From positions 1-21,677 of the forward strand of contig DATDMG010000302.1 in NCBI GenBank assembly GCA_036518955.1: DNA of 21,677 bases. Direction: 5' to 3'. The position numbers and the translations under genes were made by a program. The stretch is from DATDMG01 sp036518955 (GTDB taxonomy: Bacteria; Actinomycetota; Actinomycetes; Actinomycetales; Kineosporiaceae). Below the pieces are notes generated by a model. It saw only the letters and a program-made list of their open reading frames with translations. It had not been told where the DNA came from and did not search any database. Of this stretch, positions 13,978 through 21,677 are shown piece by piece; position 1 is the stretch's first letter; every line of letters begins with the position of its first letter.

Positions 13978-15990
13978 GTGCCCGATCCCGCCACCTACCG
14001 GCCGCGAACCGGCGAGATCCCGGAGTCACCGGGTGTGTACCGGTTCCGCGACGAGCACGGCCGGGTGATCTACGTTGGCAAGGCGAAGAGCCTGCGGCAG
14101 CGGCTCTCGTCCTACTTCGGGGATCTCGCCTCGCTGCACGCCCGCACCCAGACGATGGTGACGACGGCGGCCGCGGTGGAGTGGACGGTCGTCTCCACCG
14201 AGGTGGAGGCGCTGCAGCTGGAGTACGCGTGGATCAAGGAGTACGACCCGCGCTTCAACGTGAAGTACCGCGACGACAAGTCCTATCCGTATCTCGCCGT
14301 GACGCTGGGCGAGGAGTTCCCGCGGGTCCAGGTCATGCGCGGGGCCAAGCGCAAGGGCACCCGGTACTTCGGGCCGTACGCGCACGCCTGGGCCATCCGC
14401 GAGACGGTCGACCTGTTGCTTCGGGTGTTTCCTGTGCGTACCTGCAGCAACGGGGTGTTCAAGCGAGCCGGGCAGGTGGGCCGGCCCTGCCTGCTGGGGT
14501 ACATCGACAAGTGCTCGGCCCCGTGCGTCGGGCGGATCAGCGCCGCGGACCACCGCCGGCTCGCCGAGGACTTCTGCGACTTCATGGGTGGGTCGACCGC
14601 GCGCTACGTGAAGCGGCTCGAGCGCGAGATGAAGCTGGCGGCGTCCGAGCTGGAGTACGAACGGGCGGCACGCCTCCGCGACGACCTGACCGCCCTGCAG
14701 CGCGCGCTGGAGAAGAGCGCCGTGGTGCTCCCCGATGGCACCGACGCCGACGTGTTCGCCCTCGCGGACGACGACCTGGAGGCGGCCGTCCAGGTGTTCC
14801 ACGTCCGCGACGGGCGGGTCCGCGGGCAGCGCGGCTGGGTCGTGGAGAAGGTCGAGGAGGTCACCACCGGCGACCTCGTCGAACAACTGTTGCTTCAGGT
14901 GTACGGCGAGGTCAGTGGCGACGGGCTGCCCCGGGAGGTGCTGGTCCCGGCCGACCCGCCGGACCGGGCCGAGTTGGAGCAGCTCCTCAGCGAGCAGCGT
15001 GGGTCGCGGGTCGTCATCCGGGTGCCGCAGCGCGGCGACAAGCGTGCCCTGTTGGAGACCGTTGCCCGCAACGCCGGCCAGGCGCTGACCCTGCACAAGA
15101 CCCGGCGCGCCGGAGACCTGACGACCCGGTCCAAGGCCCTCGCCGAGATCCAGGAGGCGCTCGGCCTGGCCGAGGCGCCCCTGCGCATCGAGTGCTACGA
15201 CGTGTCCAACATCCAGGGCACGCACATCGTCGCCTCCATGGTCGTCTTCGAGGACGGGCTGCCACGCAAGAGCGAGTACCGCCGCTTCACCATCCGGGGC
15301 ACCGAGGGTCAGGACGACGTCGCCTCGGTCCACGAGGTGATCACCCGCCGGTTCCGCCGGTACGTGGAGGAGCGTGAACGTGCCGGCGACCTCGACCTGG
15401 GTGGCGGGGCCGTCGATGCCCCCGGCGAGGGGCCCGGCGCGCTCGATGCCGACCCGGCGAGCCCGATCGACCCCGGGACCGGGCGGCCGCGTCGGTTCGC
15501 CTACCCGCCGAACCTGGTGGTCGTCGACGGCGGGCCGCCGCAGGTGGCGGCCTCCGCGCGGGCGATGGCCGTGCTCGGCGTCGACGACGTGGCTCTCTGC
15601 GGGCTCGCCAAGCGGCTGGAGGAGATCTGGCTGCCCGGCGACGACCGGCCGGTGATCCTGCCACGCACCAGCGAGGGCCTCTACCTGCTGCAACGGGTCC
15701 GCGACGAGGCGCACCGGTTCGCGATCACCCATCACCGGCAGCGCCGCAGCAAGGCGATGACGGCGAGCGTGCTGGACGCCGTGCCCGGGCTGGGCCCGAC
15801 CCGCAAGAAGGCGCTGTTGCGAGCCTTCGGGTCGGTCAAGCGACTGCGCTCCGCCCACGCCGACGAGATCGCCTCGGTGCAGGGGATCGGACCGGCGCTG
15901 GCAGGCGCGGTCGTCGCGGCCCTGGCGACCGGGTCCGGCGAGGCGGCGCTGCCGGCCATCGACACCACGACCGGTGAAATCATCGAGTGA
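13978..15990 (+). CDS. uvrC: Excinuclease ABC subunit C
   Basis: A 670-residue nuclease that cuts on both sides of the lesion within the UvrB-DNA complex. The N-terminal GIY-YIG domain is clear: GVYRFRDEHGRVIYVGKAKS (19-38) for the 3' cut. A UVR motif follows (ELEYERAARLRDDLTALQRA, about 223-242) that meets UvrB. The RNase H-like domain contains IECYDVSNIQGT and VVVDGGPPQ, for the 5' cut. Tandem helix-hairpin-helix motifs end the protein (VPGLGPTRKKALL and VQGIGPALAGAV). A Gly/Pro/Asp-rich insert of about 35 residues, seen in many actinobacteria, splits the nuclease domain near residue 470-505. The GTG start has only a run of G directly against it and no spaced Shine-Dalgarno, in keeping with leaderless translation. 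Confidence 0.98.
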   Translation: MPDPATYRPRTGEIPESPGVYRFRDEHGRVIYVGKAKSLRQRLSSYFGDLASLHARTQTMVTTAAAVEWTVVSTEVEALQLEYAWIKEYDPRFNVKYRDDKSYPYLAVTLGEEFPRVQVMRGAKRKGTRYFGPYAHAWAIRETVDLLLRVFPVRTCSNGVFKRAGQVGRPCLLGYIDKCSAPCVGRISAADHRRLAEDFCDFMGGSTARYVKRLEREMKLAASELEYERAARLRDDLTALQRALEKSAVVLPDGTDADVFALADDDLEAAVQVFHVRDGRVRGQRGWVVEKVEEVTTGDLVEQLLLQVYGEVSGDGLPREVLVPADPPDRAELEQLLSEQRGSRVVIRVPQRGDKRALLETVARNAGQALTLHKTRRAGDLTTRSKALAEIQEALGLAEAPLRIECYDVSNIQGTHIVASMVVFEDGLPRKSEYRRFTIRGTEGQDDVASVHEVITRRFRRYVEERERAGDLDLGGGAVDAPGEGPGALDADPASPIDPGTGRPRRFAYPPNLVVVDGGPPQVAASARAMAVLGVDDVALCGLAKRLEEIWLPGDDRPVILPRTSEGLYLLQRVRDEAHRFAITHHRQRRSKAMTASVLDAVPGLGPTRKKALLRAFGSVKRLRSAHADEIASVQGIGPALAGAVVAALATGSGEAALPAIDTTTGEIIE

Positions 15991-16054
15991 GCCGGCGTGG
16001 GCCGGCCGCGATCGATGCCGGCGCGGGGCGCCGGCGGAAGGAAGGGATGCCGAC

Positions 16055-16993
16055 GTGACGCCATCCGACGTCGCCGGGCCCGACGAGTGGGCCGGGCCGG
16101 TGACCGGAGCCCTGCCCCTGCGCTCCCCCGGGGTGCCGGGGGAGTTGCTCGTCATCACGGGCATGTCCGGGGCGGGGCGTTCCACCGCGGCGAAGGTCCT
16201 GGAGGACGTCGGCTGGTACGTCGTCGACAACCTGCCGCCGCAGCTGATCTCCAGTCTGGTCGACCTGACCACGACCGCCGGCCCCGAGGTAGCCCGGCTG
16301 GCGGTCGCCGTCGACGTCCGCGGCCGGTCGTTCTTCGCCGCGTTGAGGTCGGCACTGGCTGAGCTGGACCGTCGGGGCGTCGGCCACCGGTTGCTGTTCC
16401 TGGACGCCGTCGACGACACGCTGGTGCGCCGGTTCGAGTCGGTCCGTCGGCCGCACCCGCTGCAGGGCGACGGCCGGCTCCTCGACGGGATCGCCCGCGA
16501 ACGGGAGCTGATGTCGGACCTGAGGGCCTCGGCCGAGGTGGTGATCGACACGTCCCACCTGAACGTCCACCAGCTCGCGGCCAAGGTGGCGGATGCGTTC
16601 GGCGAGGCCGCCGGGCCCGCCCTGCGGGTGACGGTGATGTCGTTCGGGTTCAAGTACGGCCTGCCGATGGACGCCGACCACGTCGCCGACGTCCGGTTCC
16701 TGCCGAACCCCTTCTGGGTGGCCGAGTTGCGCCCGCGCACCGGGTTGGACGCCGCGGTGCGCGACTACGTGATGGGCGCGGACGGCGCCGAGGCGTTCCT
16801 GAAGAGCTACGCCTCGACATTGGTGCCGCTGCTGCCCGGGTACACGCGGGAGAACAAGCGCTATCTCACCGTGGCGGTCGGCTGCACGGGCGGCAAGCAC
16901 CGGTCAGTGGCGATGGCCGAGGCGCTGGCCGCGCTGCTGCGCGGCCCGGGCGTGCACGCCTCGACGGTCCACCGTGATCTGGGCCGGGAGTGA
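16055..16993 (+). CDS. rapZ: RapZ-family nucleotide-binding protein
   Basis: A 312-residue P-loop protein (YvcJ/RapZ family). In E. coli RapZ is an RNA adaptor that controls amino-sugar synthesis; the actinobacterial role is unclear. The P-loop is GMSGAGRS (36-43), with Arg42 where Lys is usual, a substitution I know from actinobacterial members. DNLPPQL (58-64) follows. The C-terminal domain carries GFKYGLPMDADHVADVRFLPNP and GCTGGKHRSVAMAE, which match the conserved RNA-binding/metabolite region. The GTG at 16055 is chosen because AAGGAAGGG lies 8 bases upstream; the frame stays open to 15974, but that part overlaps the end of uvrC. It overlaps yvcK by one base. Confidence 0.93.
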   Translation: MTPSDVAGPDEWAGPVTGALPLRSPGVPGELLVITGMSGAGRSTAAKVLEDVGWYVVDNLPPQLISSLVDLTTTAGPEVARLAVAVDVRGRSFFAALRSALAELDRRGVGHRLLFLDAVDDTLVRRFESVRRPHPLQGDGRLLDGIARERELMSDLRASAEVVIDTSHLNVHQLAAKVADAFGEAAGPALRVTVMSFGFKYGLPMDADHVADVRFLPNPFWVAELRPRTGLDAAVRDYVMGADGAEAFLKSYASTLVPLLPGYTRENKRYLTVAVGCTGGKHRSVAMAEALAALLRGPGVHASTVHRDLGRE

Positions 16994-17949
16994 TGGTCGG
17001 GCCCGCGGTGGTCGCCCTCGGTGGCGGGCACGGTCTGGCCGCGTCGCTGGCGGCGCTGCGGCACCTGACCGATCGGTTGGCGGCGGTGGTCACCGTTGCC
17101 GACGACGGGGGGTCGTCGGGCCGGCTCCGCCGCGAACTCGGCGTGCTGCCGCCCGGTGACCTGCGGATGGCGCTGTCGGCCCTGTGCGACGACAGCGAGT
17201 GGGGAAGGCTCTGGCGTGACGTGCTCCAGCACCGGTTCGCCAGCGCGGGGGCGCTCCATGACCATGCCCTGGGCAACCTGCTCATCGTCACGCTCTGGGA
17301 TCTGCTCGGCGACACCGTGACCGGCCTGGACTGGGTCGCCCGGCTGCTCGGCGCCCGGGGCCGGGTGCTGCCGATGGCTGCTGTGCCGCTGGACATCGAG
17401 GCGACCGTGCGTGGCATGGACCCGGCCGAGCCGGCGGTCCTGACCAGCGTGCGAGGGCAGGTGGCCGTGGCGACCACCCCGGGGCGCGTGATGTCGATCC
17501 GCCTGGTGCCCGACCGGCCGCCGGCCTGCCCGGAGGCCCTGGCGGCGATCCGGGCGGCGGACTGGGTCGTGCTCGGCCCCGGCTCCTGGTTCACCAGCGT
17601 GCTGCCCCACCTTCTGGTACCTCAGCTCTCCGCTGCGCTGCACGAGACCGGTGCCCGGACGTGTGTCACGCTCAACCTCGGCCAGCAGAAGGGGGAGACC
17701 GACGGGTTCAGTCCGGAGGCGCACCTGGAGGTGCTCGCCGCGCATGCCCCTGACTTGCACGTCGACGCCGTCCTGGCCGATCCCTCGGCGGTCGAGGAGC
17801 ACGCGGCGTTGGCTGACGTGGCCACTCTGCTGGGGGCAAAGTTGATCATGAGGCAGGTTTCCCTCGGTGACGGAACCGCGCGTCACGACCCATTGCGGCT
17901 GGCGGCCGCCTATCGTGACGTGTTCGCAGGGGTTGTTGGGGACGTCTGA
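16993..17949 (+). CDS. yvcK: YvcK/CofD-like gluconeogenesis factor
   Basis: A 318-residue cytosolic protein of the YvcK (CuvA in mycobacteria) group, related to the CofD transferase. It is needed for growth on gluconeogenic carbon sources and for cell-wall precursor supply, and binds UDP-sugars. Motifs: ALGGGHG (8-14), VADDGGSSGRLR (35-46), PPGDLRMALSAL, LGNLLIVTLWD, GPGSWFTSVLPHL and NLGQQKGETDGFS. Start and stop overlap as TGATG with rapZ; an alternative GTG lies one codon earlier (16990). No spaced ribosome site is evident, so translation is probably coupled to rapZ. A strong hairpin starts within its last codons. Confidence 0.93.
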   Translation: MVGPAVVALGGGHGLAASLAALRHLTDRLAAVVTVADDGGSSGRLRRELGVLPPGDLRMALSALCDDSEWGRLWRDVLQHRFASAGALHDHALGNLLIVTLWDLLGDTVTGLDWVARLLGARGRVLPMAAVPLDIEATVRGMDPAEPAVLTSVRGQVAVATTPGRVMSIRLVPDRPPACPEALAAIRAADWVVLGPGSWFTSVLPHLLVPQLSAALHETGARTCVTLNLGQQKGETDGFSPEAHLEVLAAHAPDLHVDAVLADPSAVEEHAALADVATLLGAKLIMRQVSLGDGTARHDPLRLAAAYRDVFAGVVGDV

Positions 17950-17982
17950 GGGGGGCGGGCGAGCGTTGCCCGCACAGACGTC
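17941..17982 (+). terminator. Nested hairpin over the yvcK stop codon
   Basis: GACGTCTG (17941-17948) pairs exactly with CAGACGTC (17975-17982), and inside it GCGGGC (17955-17960) pairs with GCCCGC (17968-17973) around a 7-base loop. The outer arm includes the yvcK stop codon. No T-run follows. It may be a terminator or a processing/stability element that uncouples whiA from yvcK. Confidence 0.5.
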
Positions 17983-18124
17983 GGGGCCGGTCTGCGATCG
18001 ACACCGGCGTGGGACAAGTACGACGAGGGACAGAGTGACGATATCGACGACCGACCGCGGCCAGCCCGACCTCAGCGTGGGGTACGTTCACCGTGCCAGG
18101 CCGGCCGGTGGCAGGATGTCCGGC

Positions 18125-19105
18125 ATGGCACTGACGGCTCTGGTGAAGGATGAACTGAGCCGTCTGATGATCACCAAGCCGTGCTGCCGGAAAGCCGAGG
18201 TCTCGGCGACGCTGCGGTTCGCGGGCGGACTGCACATCGTCGGCGGGCGCATCGTGGTCGAGGCGGAGCTCGACACCGGCAACGCCGCGCGGCGGCTCCG
18301 GCGGGACATCGCGGAGGTCTTCGGTCACAGCTCCGACGTCATCGTGCTCGCGCCCGGCGGTCTGCGGCGCGGGAGTCGGTACGTCGTCCGGGTCGTCCGG
18401 GAGGGTGAGTCGCTGGCTCGCCAGACCGGCCTGCTCGATGGTCGCGGCCGCCCCGTCAGGGGCCTCCCGCCACAGGTGGTGTCCGGGGCCACCTGTGACG
18501 CGGAGGCAGCCTGGCGCGGCGCCTTCCTGGCTCATGGCTCGCTGACCGAGCCGGGCCGTTCGTCCGCCCTCGAGGTGACCTGCCCGGGGCCGGAGGCGGC
18601 GCTCGCCCTGGTGGGGGCAGCCCGCCGGATGGGGGTGCAGTCGAAGGCCCGCGAGGTCCGGGGTGTGGACCGAGTGGTCATCCGGGACGGCGACACGATC
18701 GGCGCGATGCTCACCCGGCTCGGTGCCCACGATGCCGTGCTGGCCTGGGAGGAGCGCCGGATGCGCCGGGAGGTGCGGGCCACCGCGAACCGCCTGGCGA
18801 ACTTCGACGACGCGAACCTGCGGCGCTCGGCCAGGGCCGCGGTCGCCGCCGGGTCCCGGGTCGAGCGCGCGATGGAGATCCTCGGCGACGACGTCCCGGA
18901 CCACCTGCGGGCCGCCGGTCTGCTGCGCCTGGAGCACCGCCAGGCGTCCCTGGAGGAGCTCGGCCAGCTCGCGGACCCGCCGATGACCAAGGACGCGGTC
19001 GCCGGACGGATCCGCCGCTTGCTGGCGATGGCCGACAAACGGGCCTCCGAGCTCGGCGTTCCCGGTACTGACGCCAATCTCACGCCGGACATGCTGGACG
19101 CATGA
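18125..19105 (+). CDS. whiA: Sporulation/division transcription factor WhiA
   Basis: A 326-residue DNA-binding protein. In Streptomyces it works with WhiB to switch on division and sporulation genes. The N-terminal half has the LAGLIDADG homing-endonuclease fold without nuclease residues; CCRKAEVSATLRFAGGLH (20-37) and SGATCDAEAAWRGAFLAHGS are family hallmarks. The C-terminal helix-turn-helix is at about 280-312 (SLEELGQLADPP, then TKDAVAGRIRRLL). Sequence agreement with the Streptomyces protein is very high throughout. I chose ATG 18125 (AGGA eight bases upstream) because family members start MAxTAxVKDE; ATG 18116 would add three residues. A 175-base spacer with TACGTT (18083-18088) suggests its own promoter. 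Confidence 0.96.
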   Translation: MALTALVKDELSRLMITKPCCRKAEVSATLRFAGGLHIVGGRIVVEAELDTGNAARRLRRDIAEVFGHSSDVIVLAPGGLRRGSRYVVRVVREGESLARQTGLLDGRGRPVRGLPPQVVSGATCDAEAAWRGAFLAHGSLTEPGRSSALEVTCPGPEAALALVGAARRMGVQSKAREVRGVDRVVIRDGDTIGAMLTRLGAHDAVLAWEERRMRREVRATANRLANFDDANLRRSARAAVAAGSRVERAMEILGDDVPDHLRAAGLLRLEHRQASLEELGQLADPPMTKDAVAGRIRRLLAMADKRASELGVPGTDANLTPDMLDA

Positions 19106-19137
19106 TCACCCGATGATCGGGCGCCGCTCGATGGACG

Positions 19138-19166
19138 CGGGAATCTCGACGGACACGAGAATCCCG
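19138..19166 (+). terminator. Imperfect hairpin after whiA
   Basis: CGGGAATCTCG (19138-19148) pairs with CGAGAATCCCG (19156-19166) with one A-A mismatch and a 7-base loop, 32 bases beyond the whiA stop. No T-run follows. Probable terminator of the rapZ-yvcK-whiA unit. Confidence 0.45.
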
Positions 19167-19250
19167 AGGTCACCGCGCTATTACGGGCGGGTGAACGAGC
19201 GGGACCATCGACCCGGGGAAGTCACCGACTCACCGGGTTGGGTTGTACTT

Positions 19251-19275
19251 ACTGGTAACCCGTAGGGTTACCAGT
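19251..19275. promoter_or_regulatory. Operator-like inverted repeat upstream of gap
   Basis: ACTGGTAACCC (19251-19261), spacer GTA, then its exact reverse complement (19265-19275), in the most AT-rich part of the 253-base whiA-gap spacer. A TAGGGT fitting a -10 (19263-19268) lies inside it, so a bound dimer would block the promoter. The regulator is unknown. No T-run follows, so it is less likely to be a terminator. Confidence 0.55.
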
Positions 19276-19321
19276 GGCAAGGGCGTACGACGACGTGCGT
19301 ACCTCTCTCATTCGCAGACTC

Positions 19322-19341
19322 GCGCCGGGAGCGCCCGGCGC
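19322..19341 (+). promoter_or_regulatory. Hairpin in the gap 5' leader
   Basis: GCGCCGGG (19322-19329), loop AGCG, then CCCGGCGC (19334-19341): a perfect 8-bp stem that ends one base before the AGGGAGG ribosome site. It may stabilise the gap mRNA or limit access to the ribosome site. Confidence 0.5.
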
Positions 19342-19358
19342 CAGGGAGGGCTCCTCTC

Positions 19359-20363
<1,005 letters not shown>

Positions 20364-20367
20364 CCTC

Positions 20368-20417
20368 GGCCGACCGTGCGTGCCCACCCACCGTCCGTGC
20401 TGGCGGTGCGGTCGGCC
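20368..20417 (+). terminator. Hairpin just after gap
   Basis: GGCCGACCG (20368-20376) is exactly complementary to CGGTCGGCC (20409-20417). The 32-base interior can fold further (CACCG with CGGTG). It starts 4 bases after the gap stop. There is no T-run; it may be a terminator or mRNA 3' end protector. Confidence 0.4.
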
Positions 20418-20441
20418 GCCGACCTCCACGACCGTTGACGC

Positions 20442-20482
20442 CGAACCGGCGGCGGGCTGACCTGCAGCCCGCCGCCGGTTCG
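20442..20482 (+). terminator. Perfect 18-bp hairpin between gap and pgk
   Basis: Bases 20442-20459 and 20465-20482 are exact reverse complements around the 5-base loop ACCTG; 16 of the 18 pairs lie in or beside GC-rich sequence. It lies 53 bases before the pgk start. It is followed by a C-rich stretch rather than T, so it could terminate, attenuate or protect gap mRNA while pgk is transcribed at a lower level. Confidence 0.6.
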
Positions 20483-20535
20483 CCGCGCCCGGCCCCCTTC
20501 GGCCCACCTGTCCGACCCATTCGTTGGAGCAGCTC

Positions 20536-21677
20536 GTGAAGACCATCGACGACCTCGGCGACCTGCGCGGCAAGCGCGTCCTCGTCCGGTCCGACCTCAA
20601 CGTCCCGCTCGACGGGACGACGATCACCGACGACGGCAGGATCCGTGCGTCCGTGCCGACGATCCGACGCTTGTCGGACGCCGGCGCGCGGGTCGCCGTC
20701 GTCGCCCACCTGGGGCGTCCCAAGGGAGCACCGGAGGAGAAGTACTCGCTGCGACCGGTCGTCTCCCGGATGTCGGACCTGCTCGGCAGCCCGGTCGCGT
20801 TCGCCACCGACACCGTCGGCGATGCCGCGCGCGCGGTGGTGGCCGGGCTCGGCGACGGTGACGTGGCGATCCTGGAGAACCTCCGGTTCAACCCGGGGGA
20901 GACGAGCAAGGACGACGCCGAGCGCGGCGCTTTCGCCGACCGGTTGGCCGCGCTCGCCGACGTCTTCGTGTCCGACGGCTTCGGCGTGGTGCACCGCAAG
21001 CAGGCCAGTGTCTACGACGTGGCCCAGCGCCTCCCGCACGCCGCCGGCGGGCTGGTGCTCGCCGAGGTGGAGGTGCTCGAGAAACTCACCGTTGACCCCG
21101 AGCGGCCCTATGTCGTCGTCCTGGGCGGCTCGAAGGTCTCCGACAAGCTCGGCGTCATCGACAACCTGCTCGGCACGGCGGACCGGCTCGTCATCGGCGG
21201 CGGCATGCTCTTCACCTTCCTGGCCGCGCAGGGACACGAGGTCGGCACGAGCCTGCTCGAGTCCGACCAGATCGAGACCGTGAAGGGCTACCTCGCCCGG
21301 GCCGCCGAGCGCGGCGTCGAGGTGGTGCTGCCGGTCGACATCGTGGCCGCGACCGCGTTCGGCGCGGACGCCGAGCACGGCGTCGTCCCCGCCGATGCCA
21401 TTCCGGCCGGCCGGATGGGTCTGGACATCGGTCCGGAATCCGCCAGGGTCTTCGCCGCCAAGGTGTCCGACGCCAAGACGGTGTTCTGGAACGGCCCCAT
21501 GGGCGTCTTCGAGCTCGAGCCGTACAGTCACGGCACCAGGGCCCTCGCCCAGGCCCTGATCGACAGCGGCGCGTTCACCGTCGTCGGCGGCGGGGACTCG
21601 GCAGCGGCCGTGCGTCGCCTCGGTTTCGACGAGAAGGCGTTCGGGCACATCTCGACCGGCGGCGGGGCGTCGCTGGA
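20536..21677 (+). CDS. pgk: Phosphoglycerate kinase (3' end cut by the window)
   Basis: 380 complete codons of a protein usually near 395-400 long. It transfers a phosphate from 1,3-bisphosphoglycerate to ADP, the first ATP-yielding step of lower glycolysis. Seen: RVLVRSDLNVPL near the start (substrate loop), AHLGRPKG, LENLRFNPGE, VSDGFGVVHR, VVVLGGSKVSDKLGV, NGPMGVFE and GGGDSAAAV; the frame is still open at the last base within STGGGASL. The Asp-Ala-Phe-Gly site common in this enzyme reads Asp-Gly-Phe-Gly. GTG start with GGAG about six bases upstream. No intact promoter seen in the spacer; co-transcription with gap through the hairpins is likely. Confidence 0.96.
   Translation, partial: MKTIDDLGDLRGKRVLVRSDLNVPLDGTTITDDGRIRASVPTIRRLSDAGARVAVVAHLGRPKGAPEEKYSLRPVVSRMSDLLGSPVAFATDTVGDAARAVVAGLGDGDVAILENLRFNPGETSKDDAERGAFADRLAALADVFVSDGFGVVHRKQASVYDVAQRLPHAAGGLVLAEVEVLEKLTVDPERPYVVVLGGSKVSDKLGVIDNLLGTADRLVIGGGMLFTFLAAQGHEVGTSLLESDQIETVKGYLARAAERGVEVVLPVDIVAATAFGADAEHGVVPADAIPAGRMGLDIGPESARVFAAKVSDAKTVFWNGPMGVFELEPYSHGTRALAQALIDSGAFTVVGGGDSAAAVRRLGFDEKAFGHISTGGGASL

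Noticed and set aside
14026..16740. A 904-codon minus-strand open frame antisense to uvrC and rapZ
   Set aside because: Crosses two well-identified genes on the other strand; composition is that of a reverse frame (Arg/Gly/Pro/His-rich).
16990..16992. GTG start for yvcK one codon earlier
   Set aside because: Possible, but the ATG overlapping the rapZ stop as TGATG is the simpler choice; the difference is one residue.

Overview
The window is high-GC DNA with dense genes, frequent GTG starts and tight overlaps. It encodes whiA, an actinobacterial-type UvrA first zinc site (Cys/His), and an actinobacterial RapZ with Arg in place of the Walker-A Lys. It is therefore chromosomal DNA of an actinomycete. 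The order coaE-uvrB-terC-MBL hydrolase-uvrA-uvrC-rapZ-yvcK-whiA-gap-pgk resembles the Streptomyces-type backbone and overlaps the mycobacterial coaE/uvrB/uvrA neighbourhood. I cannot name the genus. No tRNA, rRNA, CRISPR, insertion sequence, prophage or origin is visible.

Left end (1-2590), minus strand: a three-gene operon with a flavohemoglobin-type NO dioxygenase/reductase, then a DivIVA-domain coiled-coil protein, then a group 1 truncated hemoglobin. The genes are 5 bp apart or overlap by 41 bp. A strong hairpin (1-34) lies at the downstream end. A short in-frame leader ORF with a good ribosome binding site sits just before the flavohemoglobin, which has no clear site of its own.

Middle (2592-15990): coaE (with an extra, GrpB-like C-terminal region), uvrB, a TerC-family membrane protein, a convergent MBL-fold hydrolase, uvrA (with a Lys/Ala-rich repeat tail), a glutamine synthetase-like gene overlapping a FluG-type amidohydrolase gene, and uvrC. 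The most notable regulatory observation is that uvrA, uvrB and uvrC each have TGTCGG followed, at exactly the same distance, by TANNNT. This is the RecA-independent (RecA-NDp/PafBC) DNA-damage promoter architecture. At uvrB and uvrC the predicted transcription start falls on the first base of the start codon, so both messages would be leaderless. The whole excision nuclease therefore looks like a PafBC-type regulon independent of LexA.

Right end (15991-21677): the conserved rapZ-yvcK-whiA block, then gap and pgk (pgk is cut by the window end). The gap 5' region has a perfect 11-bp inverted repeat that looks like an operator, and a GC-rich hairpin just before the Shine-Dalgarno sequence. The gap-pgk spacer has two strong hairpins, one with a perfect 18-bp stem.

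Most genes are ordinary housekeeping genes. The best candidates for something not well described are the globin/DivIVA/globin operon with its leader ORF, the shared uvr promoter geometry, and the UvrA tail.
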